NCBI RefSeq assembly: GCF_036248275.1
Contig: NZ_CP109181.1
Span: 2,542,001 to 2,606,000, forward strand
Direction: 5' to 3'
DNA: 64,000 nucleotides
DNA from: Streptomyces sp. NBC_01716
Lineage (GTDB): Bacteria; Actinomycetota; Actinomycetes; Streptomycetales; Streptomycetaceae
Shown here one piece after another: positions 25,690-35,054 of this stretch. How positions within the stretch are numbered: the stretch's first letter is position 1; every line of letters starts with the position of its first letter. A program made the translations under genes and the position numbers. A model generated the notes under the pieces. It made no database searches, had not been told where the DNA came from, and saw only the letters and a program-made list of their open reading frames with translations.

Positions 25690-27705
25690 GTGAGACCCAC
25701 GCCCAGCCGTCGTATCACCGCGACCGGCGCTCTGATCGCTGTCACAGCCCTTCTCGCCGTCGGCGTCCAGGCCGGCACCGCCGCCGCCGCCCCCGACGCG
25801 GCCCCCTCGGCGCCGGTCGCCGGCAAGGCCGACCCCGGCGCGCTCCCCAAGGCCCTCTCCCCCGCCCAGCGCGCCGAGCTGATACGCGAGGCGAACGCCA
25901 CCAAGGCGGCGACGGCCGGCGAACTCGGCCTCGGTGCCGAGGAGAAGCTCGTCGTACGCGACGTCGTCCAGGACCGTGACGGCACCACGCACACCCGCTA
26001 CGAGCGCACCTACGCCGGCCTCCCCGTCCTCGGCGGTGACCTCGTCGTCGCCACCACGAAGGCGGGCGCCACCCAGGCGGTCACCAAGGCCTCCAGGACG
26101 GCCCTCAAGTCGGTCGACATCAACGCCGACGTGCCGGCAGCGGCGGCGGAGAAGCAGGCGCTGTCCGCGGCCAAGGCCGAGGGGTCGACCAAGGCCGCGG
26201 CCGACCGCGCGCCGCGCAAGGTCGTCTGGCTGGCGGAGAACAAGCCGACCCTCGCGTACGAGACGGTCGTCGGCGGTGTCCAGAAGGGCGGCACCCCGAA
26301 CGAGCTGCACGTGGTGACCGACGCCGCCACCGGCGAGAAGCTCTTCGAGTGGCAGGGCGTCCACGAGGGCACGGGCAACACCCAGTACAGCGGTCAGGTC
26401 ACGCTCGGCACGGCCCCCTCGTTCACGCTGACCGACACGGGCCGGGGCAACCACAAGACGTACAACCTGAACCGCGGTTCATCCGGCACCGGCACCCTCT
26501 TCTCCGGCCCGGACGACATCTGGGGCAACGGCTCCCCCTCCAACGCGGAGACCGCCGGCGCCGACGCGCACTTCGGCGCGGCCCTCACCTGGGACTACTT
26601 CAAGGACGTGCACGGCCGCACCGGCATCAGGGGCGACGGCGTCGGCGCGTACTCACGCGTGCACTACGGCAACAACTACGTCAACGCCTTCTGGCAGGAC
26701 AGCTGCTTCTGCATGACGTACGGCGACGGCTCGGGCAACTCGAAGCCGCTGACCTCCATCGACGTGGCCGCCCACGAGATGTCGCACGGCGTCACCTCGA
26801 ACACCGCGGGCCTCATCTACAGCGGTGAGTCCGGTGGCCTCAACGAGGCGACCTCGGACATCTTCGCCGCCGCCGTCGAGTTCAAGGCCGCCAACGCCCA
26901 GGACGTCGGCGACTACCTGGTCGGCGAGAAGATCGACATCAACGGCAACGGCAGCCCGCTGCGCTACATGGACAAGCCCAGCAAGGACGGGGCGTCCAAG
27001 GACTACTGGTACTCGGGCATCGGCAGCGTCGACGTCCACTACTCGTCGGGCCCGGCGAACCACTTCTTCTACCTCCTCTCGGAGGGCAGCGGCGCCAAGA
27101 CCGTCAACGGCGTCAGCTACGACTCGGCGACGTCCGACGGACTGCCGGTGACCGGCATCGGCCGGGACAAGGCCGAGCAGATCTGGTTCAAGGCGCTCAC
27201 CACGAAGTTCACCTCCACGACGAACTACGCGGCGGCCCGCACCGGCACGCTCGCGGTCGCCGGTGAGCTGTACGGCACGTCGAGCGCCGAGTACAAGTCG
27301 GTCGCGGACGCGTGGGCCGGCATCAGCGTCGGCACGCGCCCCGGCGGCAGCGGCGGCACGGTCTACGAGAGCACCGGCGCCGTCGCGATCCCGGACAACG
27401 GTGCGGCGGTCACCTCGACCGTCAACGTCACGGGCCGTACGGGCAACGCGCCCGCCGCCCTCCCGGTCGGCGTGGACATCACGCACACCTGGCGCGGTGA
27501 CCTGGTCGTCGACCTGGTCGCCCCGGACGGGACGGTCTACCCGCTGAAGAGCGCGAGCAGCGGTGACTCGGCGGACGACGTCGTGGAGACGTACAACGTC
27601 AACGCCTCGTCGGAGGTGGCCAACGGCGCCTGGAAGCTGCGGGTGCAGGATGTCGCCTCGCAGGACACGGGACGCATCAACAGCGTGAAGCTCACGTTCC
27701 CTTGA
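25690..27705 (+). CDS. Secreted M4 (thermolysin-like) neutral metallopeptidase
   Basis: 671-residue preproenzyme that digests external protein. A signal peptide (about 1-33, ending AAAA) is followed by a FTP/PepSY-type propeptide, the M4 catalytic domain with zinc motif HEMSH (His362, Glu363, His366) and downstream GLNEATSD (Glu386), and the second active-site His in DVHYSSGPANHFF. The last ~110 residues form a proprotein-convertase P-domain (GAVAIPDNGAAVTSTVNV, WRGDLVVDLVAPDG). The GTG start has AAGGAG upstream. A strong terminator follows. Confidence 0.95.
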   Translation: MRPTPSRRITATGALIAVTALLAVGVQAGTAAAAPDAAPSAPVAGKADPGALPKALSPAQRAELIREANATKAATAGELGLGAEEKLVVRDVVQDRDGTTHTRYERTYAGLPVLGGDLVVATTKAGATQAVTKASRTALKSVDINADVPAAAAEKQALSAAKAEGSTKAAADRAPRKVVWLAENKPTLAYETVVGGVQKGGTPNELHVVTDAATGEKLFEWQGVHEGTGNTQYSGQVTLGTAPSFTLTDTGRGNHKTYNLNRGSSGTGTLFSGPDDIWGNGSPSNAETAGADAHFGAALTWDYFKDVHGRTGIRGDGVGAYSRVHYGNNYVNAFWQDSCFCMTYGDGSGNSKPLTSIDVAAHEMSHGVTSNTAGLIYSGESGGLNEATSDIFAAAVEFKAANAQDVGDYLVGEKIDINGNGSPLRYMDKPSKDGASKDYWYSGIGSVDVHYSSGPANHFFYLLSEGSGAKTVNGVSYDSATSDGLPVTGIGRDKAEQIWFKALTTKFTSTTNYAAARTGTLAVAGELYGTSSAEYKSVADAWAGISVGTRPGGSGGTVYESTGAVAIPDNGAAVTSTVNVTGRTGNAPAALPVGVDITHTWRGDLVVDLVAPDGTVYPLKSASSGDSADDVVETYNVNASSEVANGAWKLRVQDVASQDTGRINSVKLTFP

Positions 27706-27753
27706 GCGTCTCGCTGACGGGCCTCGCCCCGTCGGCACGCTGAAATGACAGAG

Positions 27754-27782
27754 GCCGCCCGGGTCCTGAGGACCCGGGCGGC
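27754..27782. terminator. Terminator after the M4 peptidase gene
   Basis: GCCGCCCGGGTCC-TGA-GGACCCGGGCGGC, a perfect 13-base stem 49 bases after the stop. Confidence 0.8.
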
Positions 27783-28106
27783 TCCGTCGTTCCGTGCGGC
27801 CGTGCACACGTGCGATGTCCCGGCCCACCCGCTCGAAGGCGCGCCCGAAGGAGCGGGCCGGGAACCGGCCGGTGTGGAACTCCCGCGCGCACTCTGGGTC
27901 AAGGAGTGCGCCACGCTGTCCGTCCACCGGCTGTGAGTCGCGGACGGCCGGCTCCCGGACCGGAGGATCGTGGTCCATGTGGCAGTGAGGTGACCGCCGT
28001 CGCCGACCACGCCGCGACGACTCCCCCGCCCCTCCACCTGCCACCAATCCTCCGGCCCGAGCGCCGCTTCCCCCGTCGCCCGCGCTCTCCACCTCGGAGT
28101 GAGCTC
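27783..28106. other. Intergenic region, no gene seen
   Basis: 324 bases between the peptidase terminator and the end of the minus-strand secreted protein gene. Frames are open on both strands but show no ribosome site, no third-position bias and no recognisable protein. Nothing else stands out. Confidence 0.5.
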
Positions 28107-28733
28107 CTACCGGAGCTTGTTCACCGCCGTGGTGGTGGTCTTCTTGAACGCCGCGACCGGCGCCTGGTCCAGACTCCCCAACTGGCTCCAGGCGACGAGC
28201 GTGACGGTGTCGCCGTCCCGGCCGATGCCCAGCAGATGGACACCGGGCCCCGCCTCCGGAATCGAGACGCCGACTCCGATGACCCTGGCCCCCTCCTCGA
28301 CGGCGATCCGGCCGTAGTCGTCCCACGAGGCCGTGCCGCCGGGCGTGGTGCGCAGCCAGTCGGCGGCGCAGGCGGCAACGGCCGCCTCGGCCTTCGCGGC
28401 CAGCTTCTTGGCCGCGGCGCTGCCCGACGCCTGCACGCTCACCTGCGCGCCCGTCGTGTCGAGGTCGGTGACGAACTGCCGGTGCCAGGTGGTGCCCTGG
28501 GCCGGCAGCACCTTTTCGAGGCAGAACGGGTCCGTTTCGGGGGCGCCGGCGGTCACCGCGCCCGCGGTCCAGAAGTTGCCCTCGGCCTGCGGCATGTCCT
28601 GCGCCGCGAGGAAACCGGGTGTGCTCGCCTTCGGCGCGGCCTGGACACTGCCGGACACCGACAGCGCGAGAGCGCCGGCGAGTGTCGCGGTGGCAGCCGT
28701 GGTCAGTGCCCGGCGGGTCGTGCGTCTTGTCAT
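28107..28733 (-). CDS. Secreted protein of unknown function
   Basis: 208 residues with a clear signal peptide (MTRRTTRRALTTAATATLAGALALSVSGSVQA). The mature part has two cysteines (PFCLEK and AACAADW) that could form a disulfide, and a C-terminal segment VHLLGIGRDGDTVTLVAWSQLG. The layout resembles small actinobacterial secreted proteins with a sensor-like or PknH-like fold, but I do not recognise the family with confidence. ATG 28733 is chosen because the signal peptide starts there. It is divergent from the HTH protein gene, which could regulate it. Confidence 0.8.
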   Translation of the reverse strand: MTRRTTRRALTTAATATLAGALALSVSGSVQAAPKASTPGFLAAQDMPQAEGNFWTAGAVTAGAPETDPFCLEKVLPAQGTTWHRQFVTDLDTTGAQVSVQASGSAAAKKLAAKAEAAVAACAADWLRTTPGGTASWDDYGRIAVEEGARVIGVGVSIPEAGPGVHLLGIGRDGDTVTLVAWSQLGSLDQAPVAAFKKTTTTAVNKLR

Positions 28734-28779
28734 GTTCCAACCTGTGGTCACTGGGTGGATCCCCCTGGTCCAGCTCTGG

Positions 28780-28805
28780 TCTTGCCGTTCGCTCTTGCCG
28801 TTCGC
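28780..28805. repeat. Tandem 13-base direct repeat
   Basis: TCTTGCCGTTCGC occurs twice in a row, 47 bases upstream of the secreted protein gene, in the divergent promoter region. It could be a pair of regulator half-sites. Confidence 0.5.
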
Positions 28806-28974
28806 ACCGGCTTGATCGGCCGGTGATCCCAGATTGAGGGGGTGATCGACGGGTCGGCAACAACCCTCGTGAAGTGCGGAACGCATGGAACGCGTGCGCG
28901 TACTCTGGCCTGGGGAAATGACAAGGGCCTGGAATGACCGCGGAACAGCGTGGCGGGCGGTAGGGGGACGTGAG

Positions 28975-30438
28975 ATGGGCCGTTCGGAGAAGATCCCGGC
29001 GGAGACGGCGGAGTTCGCGAAGCGTCTGCGTGCCCTGAAGGAGAGAACCGACCGGAGTTACGGTTCGCTCGCCACCCAGCTCCACCTCGGCGCGTCGACG
29101 TTGCACCGCTACTGCCACGGGCACGCGCTGCCCGTCGACTACGCCCCCGTGGAGCGGCTGGCGAAGGTGGTCGGCGCGACGTCGGCCGAGCGTGTGGAGC
29201 TGCACCGCCTGTGGCTGCGGGCGCACTCGGCGCGTACGGATGAAGGGGGCGGGGCCGTCGCCGCGGGGGACGCCGCCGAGACGGTCGCTGTCCCGGTCGC
29301 CGAGCCGGAGCCCGTACGTGAAGCCGAACCGGAGCCGGAGCCGGGCCGTGACCCGACCGCCGATGCCGACACCAACACAGACACCGACACCGGTACGGCC
29401 CAGCCGGTCGGCACGGCCGACGACTTCGACCCCGATCCGCCGCCCGCCGCCGCCACGGCCCCGCCCCTGTCACGTCCCCGCGCGTCCCGGCTGCGCCGCC
29501 GTCAGATAGTCGGTGCCGCGCTCGCCGTCGTCACCGTCCTCGGCGGCACCGTCATCGTCGCGGCCGACCTCGGGAGCCCCGACTCGCGGAGCGACAGGAG
29601 CGGTCCGCGTCTCGCCGATCCCGGCCCGAACGGACCCCTCGATCCGCCCTCGCCGTCCGCCCGGTCCAGCACCCCGTCGGCGAAGGCGAGCGCCTCGCAG
29701 TCCGGCTCCGGTCCGAAGGCGTCACCGTCCGGTTCCATCGGTGCCGGAAAGACGGAGGCGGGCGGCACCGGCGGGGACGGCGGCCGGTCCGGCGGGAAGA
29801 AGCCCGGAGCCGGGACGGGCACAGCGAAGCCGCTGGTGTGGGCCGCGGACAGCCACAAGTGGCAGTCGGACTGCGCCCATACGTATCTGATCAACCGCGC
29901 CCCCTCCGCCGTACCGCCGCCGCCCAACTCCCAGGACGCGCGGCAGTGGGCGACGGCGCTCGGCGCGGTGCACGGCAACTCGTCTATCACGCAGGCCACG
30001 CTGAACGCGGCGGCGGGCGCGGGTCCTGTCGTCGTCCAGGAGGTGTTCGTCCGGGTGGTGGGCCGGCGGGCGCCGCTCGGCTGGAACGCGTACGAGATGA
30101 GCAACGGCTGCGGCGGCTCGATCACCCCCGCCGTGTTCACCGTCGACCTGGACGCGTCGCGGCCGATCGTGCGCCCGGTCGACGGGGGGAGCGAGGAGGG
30201 GCCGCTGCCCGCGCCCAGGCTTCCCTATCAGGTGACGGCGAGCGAACCGCTCGTGCTGAGGGTCGAGGCGAGCACCAACGGCTGCGACTGCGACTGGTAT
30301 CTGGAGGTGCGCTGGACTGCCGGGGACCGTACGGGCGTCGCGCGCATCGACGACGGCGGCCGGCCGTTCCGTACGAGCGCGGCGGGCGGCAAGGTGTACG
30401 GACACGACTACGAGTCCGGGAAATGGATGGGACCCTGA
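28975..30438 (+). CDS. Membrane-anchored helix-turn-helix protein
   Basis: 487 residues. The N-terminal XRE-like helix-turn-helix (about 10-75: RSYGSLATQLHLGASTLHRYCHG) is followed by a Glu/Pro/Asp-rich linker, one membrane helix (about 178-197: QIVGAALAVVTVLGGTVIV), a Ser/Pro-rich wall-spanning linker and an external C-terminal domain (about 290-487) with several Cys (CAHTYLI, GCGG, GCDCDW). The DNA-binding part would be inside and the sensor outside. ATG 28975 has GGGGGA upstream. The gene it controls is not known; the divergent secreted protein gene is the obvious candidate. Confidence 0.85.
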   Translation: MGRSEKIPAETAEFAKRLRALKERTDRSYGSLATQLHLGASTLHRYCHGHALPVDYAPVERLAKVVGATSAERVELHRLWLRAHSARTDEGGGAVAAGDAAETVAVPVAEPEPVREAEPEPEPGRDPTADADTNTDTDTGTAQPVGTADDFDPDPPPAAATAPPLSRPRASRLRRRQIVGAALAVVTVLGGTVIVAADLGSPDSRSDRSGPRLADPGPNGPLDPPSPSARSSTPSAKASASQSGSGPKASPSGSIGAGKTEAGGTGGDGGRSGGKKPGAGTGTAKPLVWAADSHKWQSDCAHTYLINRAPSAVPPPPNSQDARQWATALGAVHGNSSITQATLNAAAGAGPVVVQEVFVRVVGRRAPLGWNAYEMSNGCGGSITPAVFTVDLDASRPIVRPVDGGSEEGPLPAPRLPYQVTASEPLVLRVEASTNGCDCDWYLEVRWTAGDRTGVARIDDGGRPFRTSAAGGKVYGHDYESGKWMGP

Positions 30439-30455
30439 CAGTCCGTCAGGGTCCC
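30429..30455. terminator. Bidirectional terminator overlapping the HTH gene stop
   Basis: GGGACCCTGAC-AGTCC-GTCAGGGTCCC, a perfect 11-base stem between convergent genes; the left arm contains the last codons and stop of the HTH gene. Confidence 0.8.
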
Positions 30456-30474
30456 ACCTGGCACCAGAGGGTTT

Positions 30475-31734
30475 TCACGCCGGGTTGTTGGCGTGCGTCA
30501 GCGTCTCCCACGCGACGAACAGGTTGTTCGTGCCCTGCGGGCGCATCCGCTCCGTGTACTGCTGGGTGTTGGTCATGGCGTTGCCCAGCCGGTTGCCCAG
30601 CGCGTTGAAGGCGACCTCGCTGATCGGTCCGAGGTTGTCCTTCAGGCTGCCGCCGCAGAGGTTGCCGGGGACGGGCTCGCCGTTCTGGTACTTGGTGTGC
30701 AGCCCGAACGCGTGCCGCAGCCTCTCGCCGACCTCCGGGTACAGGTCCTGGCCCTGGATGCGGCTGGTCTCCGCAACGTGCGAGATGGCGGAGAGGCCGT
30801 AGCCGGTGTGGGTCAGGTCGCGGCAGGTCTCCTGCGCGAGCCCCTGCATGAAGGTCGACTGGTTGTGCCAGTAGCGGACGATCTCGTCGCGGGTGTCGAG
30901 GCCGCTGCCGGGCACGGTCTTCGGCAGCGCACCGTCGGAGGGCAGATAGATGAACGCGGGAACACGGTTGCGGAAGATGCCGACCGTCTTGTCGTAGGCT
31001 CCCCGGTCCTCCAGATGGACCGCGATGCCGATCGCGGCCTCGTTCATGCTGAGCTCCCAGTTGCCGTTGGAGCCCGAGCCGTTGATGATCTCCGGCAGGT
31101 ACACGTCGCGCAGCATCGTCGAGAAGCGGCCCGAATTGGGCCAGCTGGTGTACGTGTACTTGATGATCTCGGCGGCCTTGGGCCACGAGGAACCGGCCCA
31201 CGCGGTCTGGAGCGGCGCGTTGCTGTTGGTGTGGTCTCGGATCGTGTTGGACCAGGCGTCCATCAGCTCGATGGACTTCTTGGCGTAGCGGTCGTCCCGG
31301 TTGATGTACCAGGCCAGCGCGGTGGTGTACGCGGCTATCGCGTCCTCACGCTCGTCCGTGCAGCCGTTGTTGGGGTTGGAGTACGAGCCGCACTCCACGA
31401 CCGCGCGGGGCTTGGGGACCCGGGACAGGGAGGCGTACTTGCTCCCCATCATCTGGTCGTACGCGGCCTTCCACGGCTGCGCGCCCGCCTGCACCTTGCC
31501 GCGGACGAAGTCGAGTTGGGGGCGGCTGACGCCGACACCGGGGTGGGTGAAGTTCGCCGGGGCTGCGACGGCCTTCGCCGAGAGGGTCTTGGCGGCGGCG
31601 GGCGGTGTGTCCGCCGCCCGTTGGCCTGCCGGGGCTGGGGTCCCTGCCGAGGCGGGGGCCATGAAGGCCGCCGCGATCAGGCCGCCGAGCGCGGCGGACA
31701 GGCCGAGGACTCTGGGGATGACTCCGGGGCGCAT
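30475..31734 (-). CDS. Secreted alginate lyase family protein
   Basis: 419 residues with a signal peptide (about 1-30, ending PASA). The mature part is an alpha/alpha-toroid of the alginate lyase (PF05426) family: AALAWYINRDDRYAKKSIELMDAW, then SNGNWELSMNEAAIGIAVHLED, which carries the conserved NGNW and a catalytic His region, and YWHNQSTFMQGLAQ. It should cleave acidic polysaccharides such as polymannuronate, though streptomycete members may act on other uronic polymers. ATG 31734 has GGAAGG upstream. It stands alone after glgP. Confidence 0.87.
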   Translation of the reverse strand: MRPGVIPRVLGLSAALGGLIAAAFMAPASAGTPAPAGQRAADTPPAAAKTLSAKAVAAPANFTHPGVGVSRPQLDFVRGKVQAGAQPWKAAYDQMMGSKYASLSRVPKPRAVVECGSYSNPNNGCTDEREDAIAAYTTALAWYINRDDRYAKKSIELMDAWSNTIRDHTNSNAPLQTAWAGSSWPKAAEIIKYTYTSWPNSGRFSTMLRDVYLPEIINGSGSNGNWELSMNEAAIGIAVHLEDRGAYDKTVGIFRNRVPAFIYLPSDGALPKTVPGSGLDTRDEIVRYWHNQSTFMQGLAQETCRDLTHTGYGLSAISHVAETSRIQGQDLYPEVGERLRHAFGLHTKYQNGEPVPGNLCGGSLKDNLGPISEVAFNALGNRLGNAMTNTQQYTERMRPQGTNNLFVAWETLTHANNPA

Positions 31735-31889
31735 GGGGGTGCCTTCCGGTCGGGGGGGGTGTTCCGCAACTCCGGCCACAACAGGGGATGTTCACCGACA
31801 TGAACAACGAGCGGAGTTATGAATCCGTATTGAGTGAGGAACTTAAGGCCATCCCATGGACACGTCAAGGTACGGACCAATGATTCGAA

Positions 31890-31919
31890 GGGCCTGGCGG
31901 ACAGGTGTCCGCCGGGCCC
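31890..31919. terminator. Hairpin after glgP
   Basis: GGGCCTGGCGGACA and TGTCCGCCGGGCCC, 14 base pairs with one G-T pair, 17 bases past the glgP stop. Confidence 0.65.
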
Positions 31920-31935
31920 CGGAAGCATGCGATTC

Positions 31936-34542
31936 TCAGCGCATCAGTACGCCCGCGCCCTCCCCCGTCGCCTCGGTCGGCAGCGCGACCAGGCCCAGAT
32001 CGGCGGCTCCCAGCATCGGATGCGTGGGCAGGATCCGTACGGTGTAGCCGAACGGCCCCGTACGGTCCAGGGCCAGCGGCCCCTCGTACACCCAACGGCC
32101 CGCCTGGTCGGGCCCGCCCGCCGGTTTCAGCGGGAAGATCTGCGCGTCGGCGATCGTGTCGTCGGCGCCCACCCGGCCCGCGACGGCCTGTACCTCCACG
32201 TCGTCGGGGAGGAGTTGGCCGAGAGTGACGCGCACCTTCAGCGCGAGCGTCGAGCCAAGCTCCGCGCTGCCGCCCGCCGTTGTCGCCGAGACCGCCTCCA
32301 CATGGTCGACGGCCACGCCCGGCCAGGCGGCCCTGACCTGGTTCTTCCAGTCGGCCAACTCCCGTGCCGTGGCCGCGTCCAGCTCCCGGTGGGCGTGGGC
32401 GGCCGGAGCGTACAGCCGCTCCACGTACTCGCGCACCATACGGTCCGCGAGCAGCTTCGGGCCGAGGGTGGTCATGGTGCGGCGGACCATCTCGATCCAG
32501 CGGCCGGGCAGGCCCGGGGCGCCCGCGGGAGCCCGCGCGGCGCCCGCGTCCGCGTCCGTACGGTCGTAGAAGCGGGGCGCGATCCGGTCCTCGATCAGCG
32601 CGTAGAGGGCGTTCGCCTCCAGCGTGTCGCGCCGGTCCTCGTCGGCCGCCGAGCCGTCGGCGGTCGGGATGGCCCAGCCGAAGTCCGGCTCGAACCATTC
32701 GTCCCACCAGCCGTCCAGCACCGACAGGTTGAGACACCCGTTGAGCGCGGCCTTCATCCCGCTCGTGCCGCACGCCTCCAGCGGGCGCAGCGGGTTGTTC
32801 AGCCAGACGTCGCAGCCCGGGTAGAGCCGCTGCGCCATCGCCATCCCGTAGTCGGGCAGGAAGACGATGCGGTGGCGTACGCGCGGGTCGTCGGCGAACT
32901 TCACCAGCTCCTGCACGAGCCGCTTGCCGCCGTCGTCCGCCGGGTGCGCCTTGCCCGCGACGACGATCTGGATCGGCCGCTCGGGGTGCAGCAGGAGCTC
33001 CGTCAGCCGTTCGCGGTCGCGCAGCATCAGCGTGAGCCGCTTGTACGAGGGGACGCGCCGGGCGAAGCCGATGGTCAGGATGTCGGGGTCAAGTACCCCG
33101 TCGATCCAGCCCAGTTCGGCCTCGGCCGCGCCGCGCTGGTGCCAGGAGGCGCGCAGCCGGTCGCGTACCTCGTGCACCAACTGCTCGCGCAGGGTGCGGC
33201 GTACGGCCCAGAGGTCGGCGCCCGGAACGTCGGCGATCTCGTCGCCGAGCGCGGTGATCTCCGGCGCGACCCAGGTCGGCGCGTGGACGCCGTTGGTCAC
33301 CGAGGTGATCGGTACGTCCTGCGGGTCGAAGCCCGGCCAGAGCCCGGCGAACATCTGCCGGCTGACGGCGCCGTGCAGGGTGGAGACGCCGTTGGCGCGC
33401 TGTGCGAGCCGCAGGCCCATGGCGGCCATGTTGAAGAGGTTCGGGTCGCCGCCGGGGAAGGTCTCCCTGCCGAGGCGCAGCACCTGTTCGGTGGAGACGC
33501 CGGCCAGTTCGCCGTCGTCACCGAAGTGGCGTGCGACGAGTGCGCGGTCGAACCGGTCGATCCCGGCGGGCACGGGGGTGTGGGTGGTGAACACCGTGCC
33601 GCCCCGGACGGCCTCCAGTGCCGTGTCGAACCCGAGCCCCGTGTCGGTGAGTTCACGGATGCGTTCGAGGCCCTGGAAGCCCGCGTGGCCCTCGTTCGTG
33701 TGAAAGACCTCGGGCTCGGGGTGGCCGGAGATCCGGCAGTACGCGCGGACGGCGCGGACGCCGCCGATGCCGAGCAGCATCTCCTGGAGGAGCCGGTGCT
33801 CGCTGCCGCCGCCGTAGAGACGGTCGGTGACCTCGCGCTCGTTCGGACCGTTGTCCTCTATGTCCGAGTCGAGCAGCAGGAGCGGTACGCGGCCGACGCG
33901 CGCCTGCCAGACGCACGCGCGCAGTGACCGGCCGCCGGGCAGCGTGAGCGCGACCCGGCTGGGCCTGCCGTCCTCCTCCCGCAGGAGGCTGAGCGGCAGC
34001 TCGTTCGGGTCGAGGACGGGGTAGTGCTCCTGCTGCCAGCCGTCGCGCGAGAGGGACTGGCGGAAGTAGCCGTGCCGGTAGAGCAGGCCGACCCCGATGA
34101 GCGGTACGCCGAGGTCGCTGGCGGCCTTGAGATGGTCTCCGGCCAGGATGCCGAGGCCGCCGGAGTACTGGGGCAGGGCTGCGGTGACGCCGAACTCGGG
34201 CGAGAAGTAGGCGACGGCGCCGGGCAGCTCGGCGCCCTGGCCGCGCTGTTGCTGGTACCAGCGGCTGCCGCGCAGATACTCGTCGAGCCCGCCGGCGACG
34301 GCGGCCAGCCGCCCGAGGAACGGCCGGTCACCGGCCAGCTCCACGAGCCGCGTGGCGGACACGGCCCCTAGCAGCCGCACGGGATCCCGCCCGGCGGCGG
34401 CCCAGCCGTCGGGATCGACGGCCTGGAAGAGTTCACGGGTCTCGGAGTGCCAGGACCAGCGCAGATTGCGCGCGAGGTCGCTGAGTGGTCGCAGAGGTTC
34501 GGGCAGGACGGGGCGCACGGTGAATCGACGGATTGCCTTCAC
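31936..34542 (-). CDS. glgP: Alpha-glucan (glycogen) phosphorylase
   Basis: 868 residues, GT35 phosphorylase of the actinobacterial type with an N-terminal DUF3417 domain (VLPEPLRPLSDLARNLRWSWH). It releases glucose-1-phosphate from alpha-1,4-glucan, or uses maltose-1-phosphate in related roles. The PLP site is GTSGMKAALNGCLNLSVLDG, with the Schiff-base Lys in GMK. HTNEGHAGF and THTPVPAGIDRF are family motifs. The GTG start at 34542 (VKAIRRFTVRP) has AAGGTGG upstream. In other streptomycetes I recall it as divergent neighbour of glgE; here 8 kb separate them. Confidence 0.95.
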   Translation of the reverse strand: MKAIRRFTVRPVLPEPLRPLSDLARNLRWSWHSETRELFQAVDPDGWAAAGRDPVRLLGAVSATRLVELAGDRPFLGRLAAVAGGLDEYLRGSRWYQQQRGQGAELPGAVAYFSPEFGVTAALPQYSGGLGILAGDHLKAASDLGVPLIGVGLLYRHGYFRQSLSRDGWQQEHYPVLDPNELPLSLLREEDGRPSRVALTLPGGRSLRACVWQARVGRVPLLLLDSDIEDNGPNEREVTDRLYGGGSEHRLLQEMLLGIGGVRAVRAYCRISGHPEPEVFHTNEGHAGFQGLERIRELTDTGLGFDTALEAVRGGTVFTTHTPVPAGIDRFDRALVARHFGDDGELAGVSTEQVLRLGRETFPGGDPNLFNMAAMGLRLAQRANGVSTLHGAVSRQMFAGLWPGFDPQDVPITSVTNGVHAPTWVAPEITALGDEIADVPGADLWAVRRTLREQLVHEVRDRLRASWHQRGAAEAELGWIDGVLDPDILTIGFARRVPSYKRLTLMLRDRERLTELLLHPERPIQIVVAGKAHPADDGGKRLVQELVKFADDPRVRHRIVFLPDYGMAMAQRLYPGCDVWLNNPLRPLEACGTSGMKAALNGCLNLSVLDGWWDEWFEPDFGWAIPTADGSAADEDRRDTLEANALYALIEDRIAPRFYDRTDADAGAARAPAGAPGLPGRWIEMVRRTMTTLGPKLLADRMVREYVERLYAPAAHAHRELDAATARELADWKNQVRAAWPGVAVDHVEAVSATTAGGSAELGSTLALKVRVTLGQLLPDDVEVQAVAGRVGADDTIADAQIFPLKPAGGPDQAGRWVYEGPLALDRTGPFGYTVRILPTHPMLGAADLGLVALPTEATGEGAGVLMR

Positions 34543-35012
34543 GTGTTCCACCTTCGCAGGGGACATCCGGACCGACGGACCACACCACGCTGTGCACCCC
34601 GCCATCACTCCGACGGTATCCCCCCACCCCCCACCCCCTCACCGGCGCACAAGCGCACATACCCCGGCGCGACTGCGCGGGGTGGCGTCCGGGTGGGTGA
34701 GTGGGGGGGCGGTGCGGGCGCGTGCACGGGGTGAGGCGGGGACCTCCCGCCGGGCGGCGGCCGGGGGCCGTTGGGGCACGGCGCGAAGTCCAGGCGAAGG
34801 GCCCCTGGGGGCCGCGCCGGTATCGGCCGCCCGGCTCAGCCGACACGACGCGGGCCGACTGCCCGGGGCGGCTCCGGCCGCCGACGGCGCCGGTCCGCGC
34901 ATCGGCACAACGCCACACGCCCGAACCCCGCCGGACGAAGTCCAAGCGGGGCGGCCCAGCCGCGTCAGCACCGCCCGGACGGCCCCGCCGGCACGGCGGT
35001 GCCGAGCCGCGC
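34543..35012. other. GC-rich intergenic region at the left edge of the accessory block
   Basis: 470 bases, with C-tracts (34620-34645) and frames open on both strands only because stops are rare at this GC content. I see no ribosome site plus family similarity. It should contain the glgP promoter at its left end. Confidence 0.5.
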
Positions 35013-35045
35013 GGCGGTCCGGGGGCCGCGCGCCCCCGGACCGCC
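35013..35045. terminator. Terminator after the PhzS-like monooxygenase gene
   Basis: GGCGGTCCGGGGGC-CGCGC-GCCCCCGGACCGCC, a perfect 14-base stem 9 bases past the minus-strand stop at 35055. Confidence 0.8.
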
Positions 35046-35054
35046 GACGGCCCC

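Noticed and set aside
27537..28037. 166-residue minus-strand frame
   Set aside because: Overlaps the M4 peptidase P-domain on the other strand, contains the terminator stem, and shows no motif.
34433..34945. 170-residue minus-strand frame upstream of glgP
   Set aside because: It overlaps the start of glgP, is Arg/Gly/Pro-rich as expected from random GC-rich DNA, and has no ribosome site.
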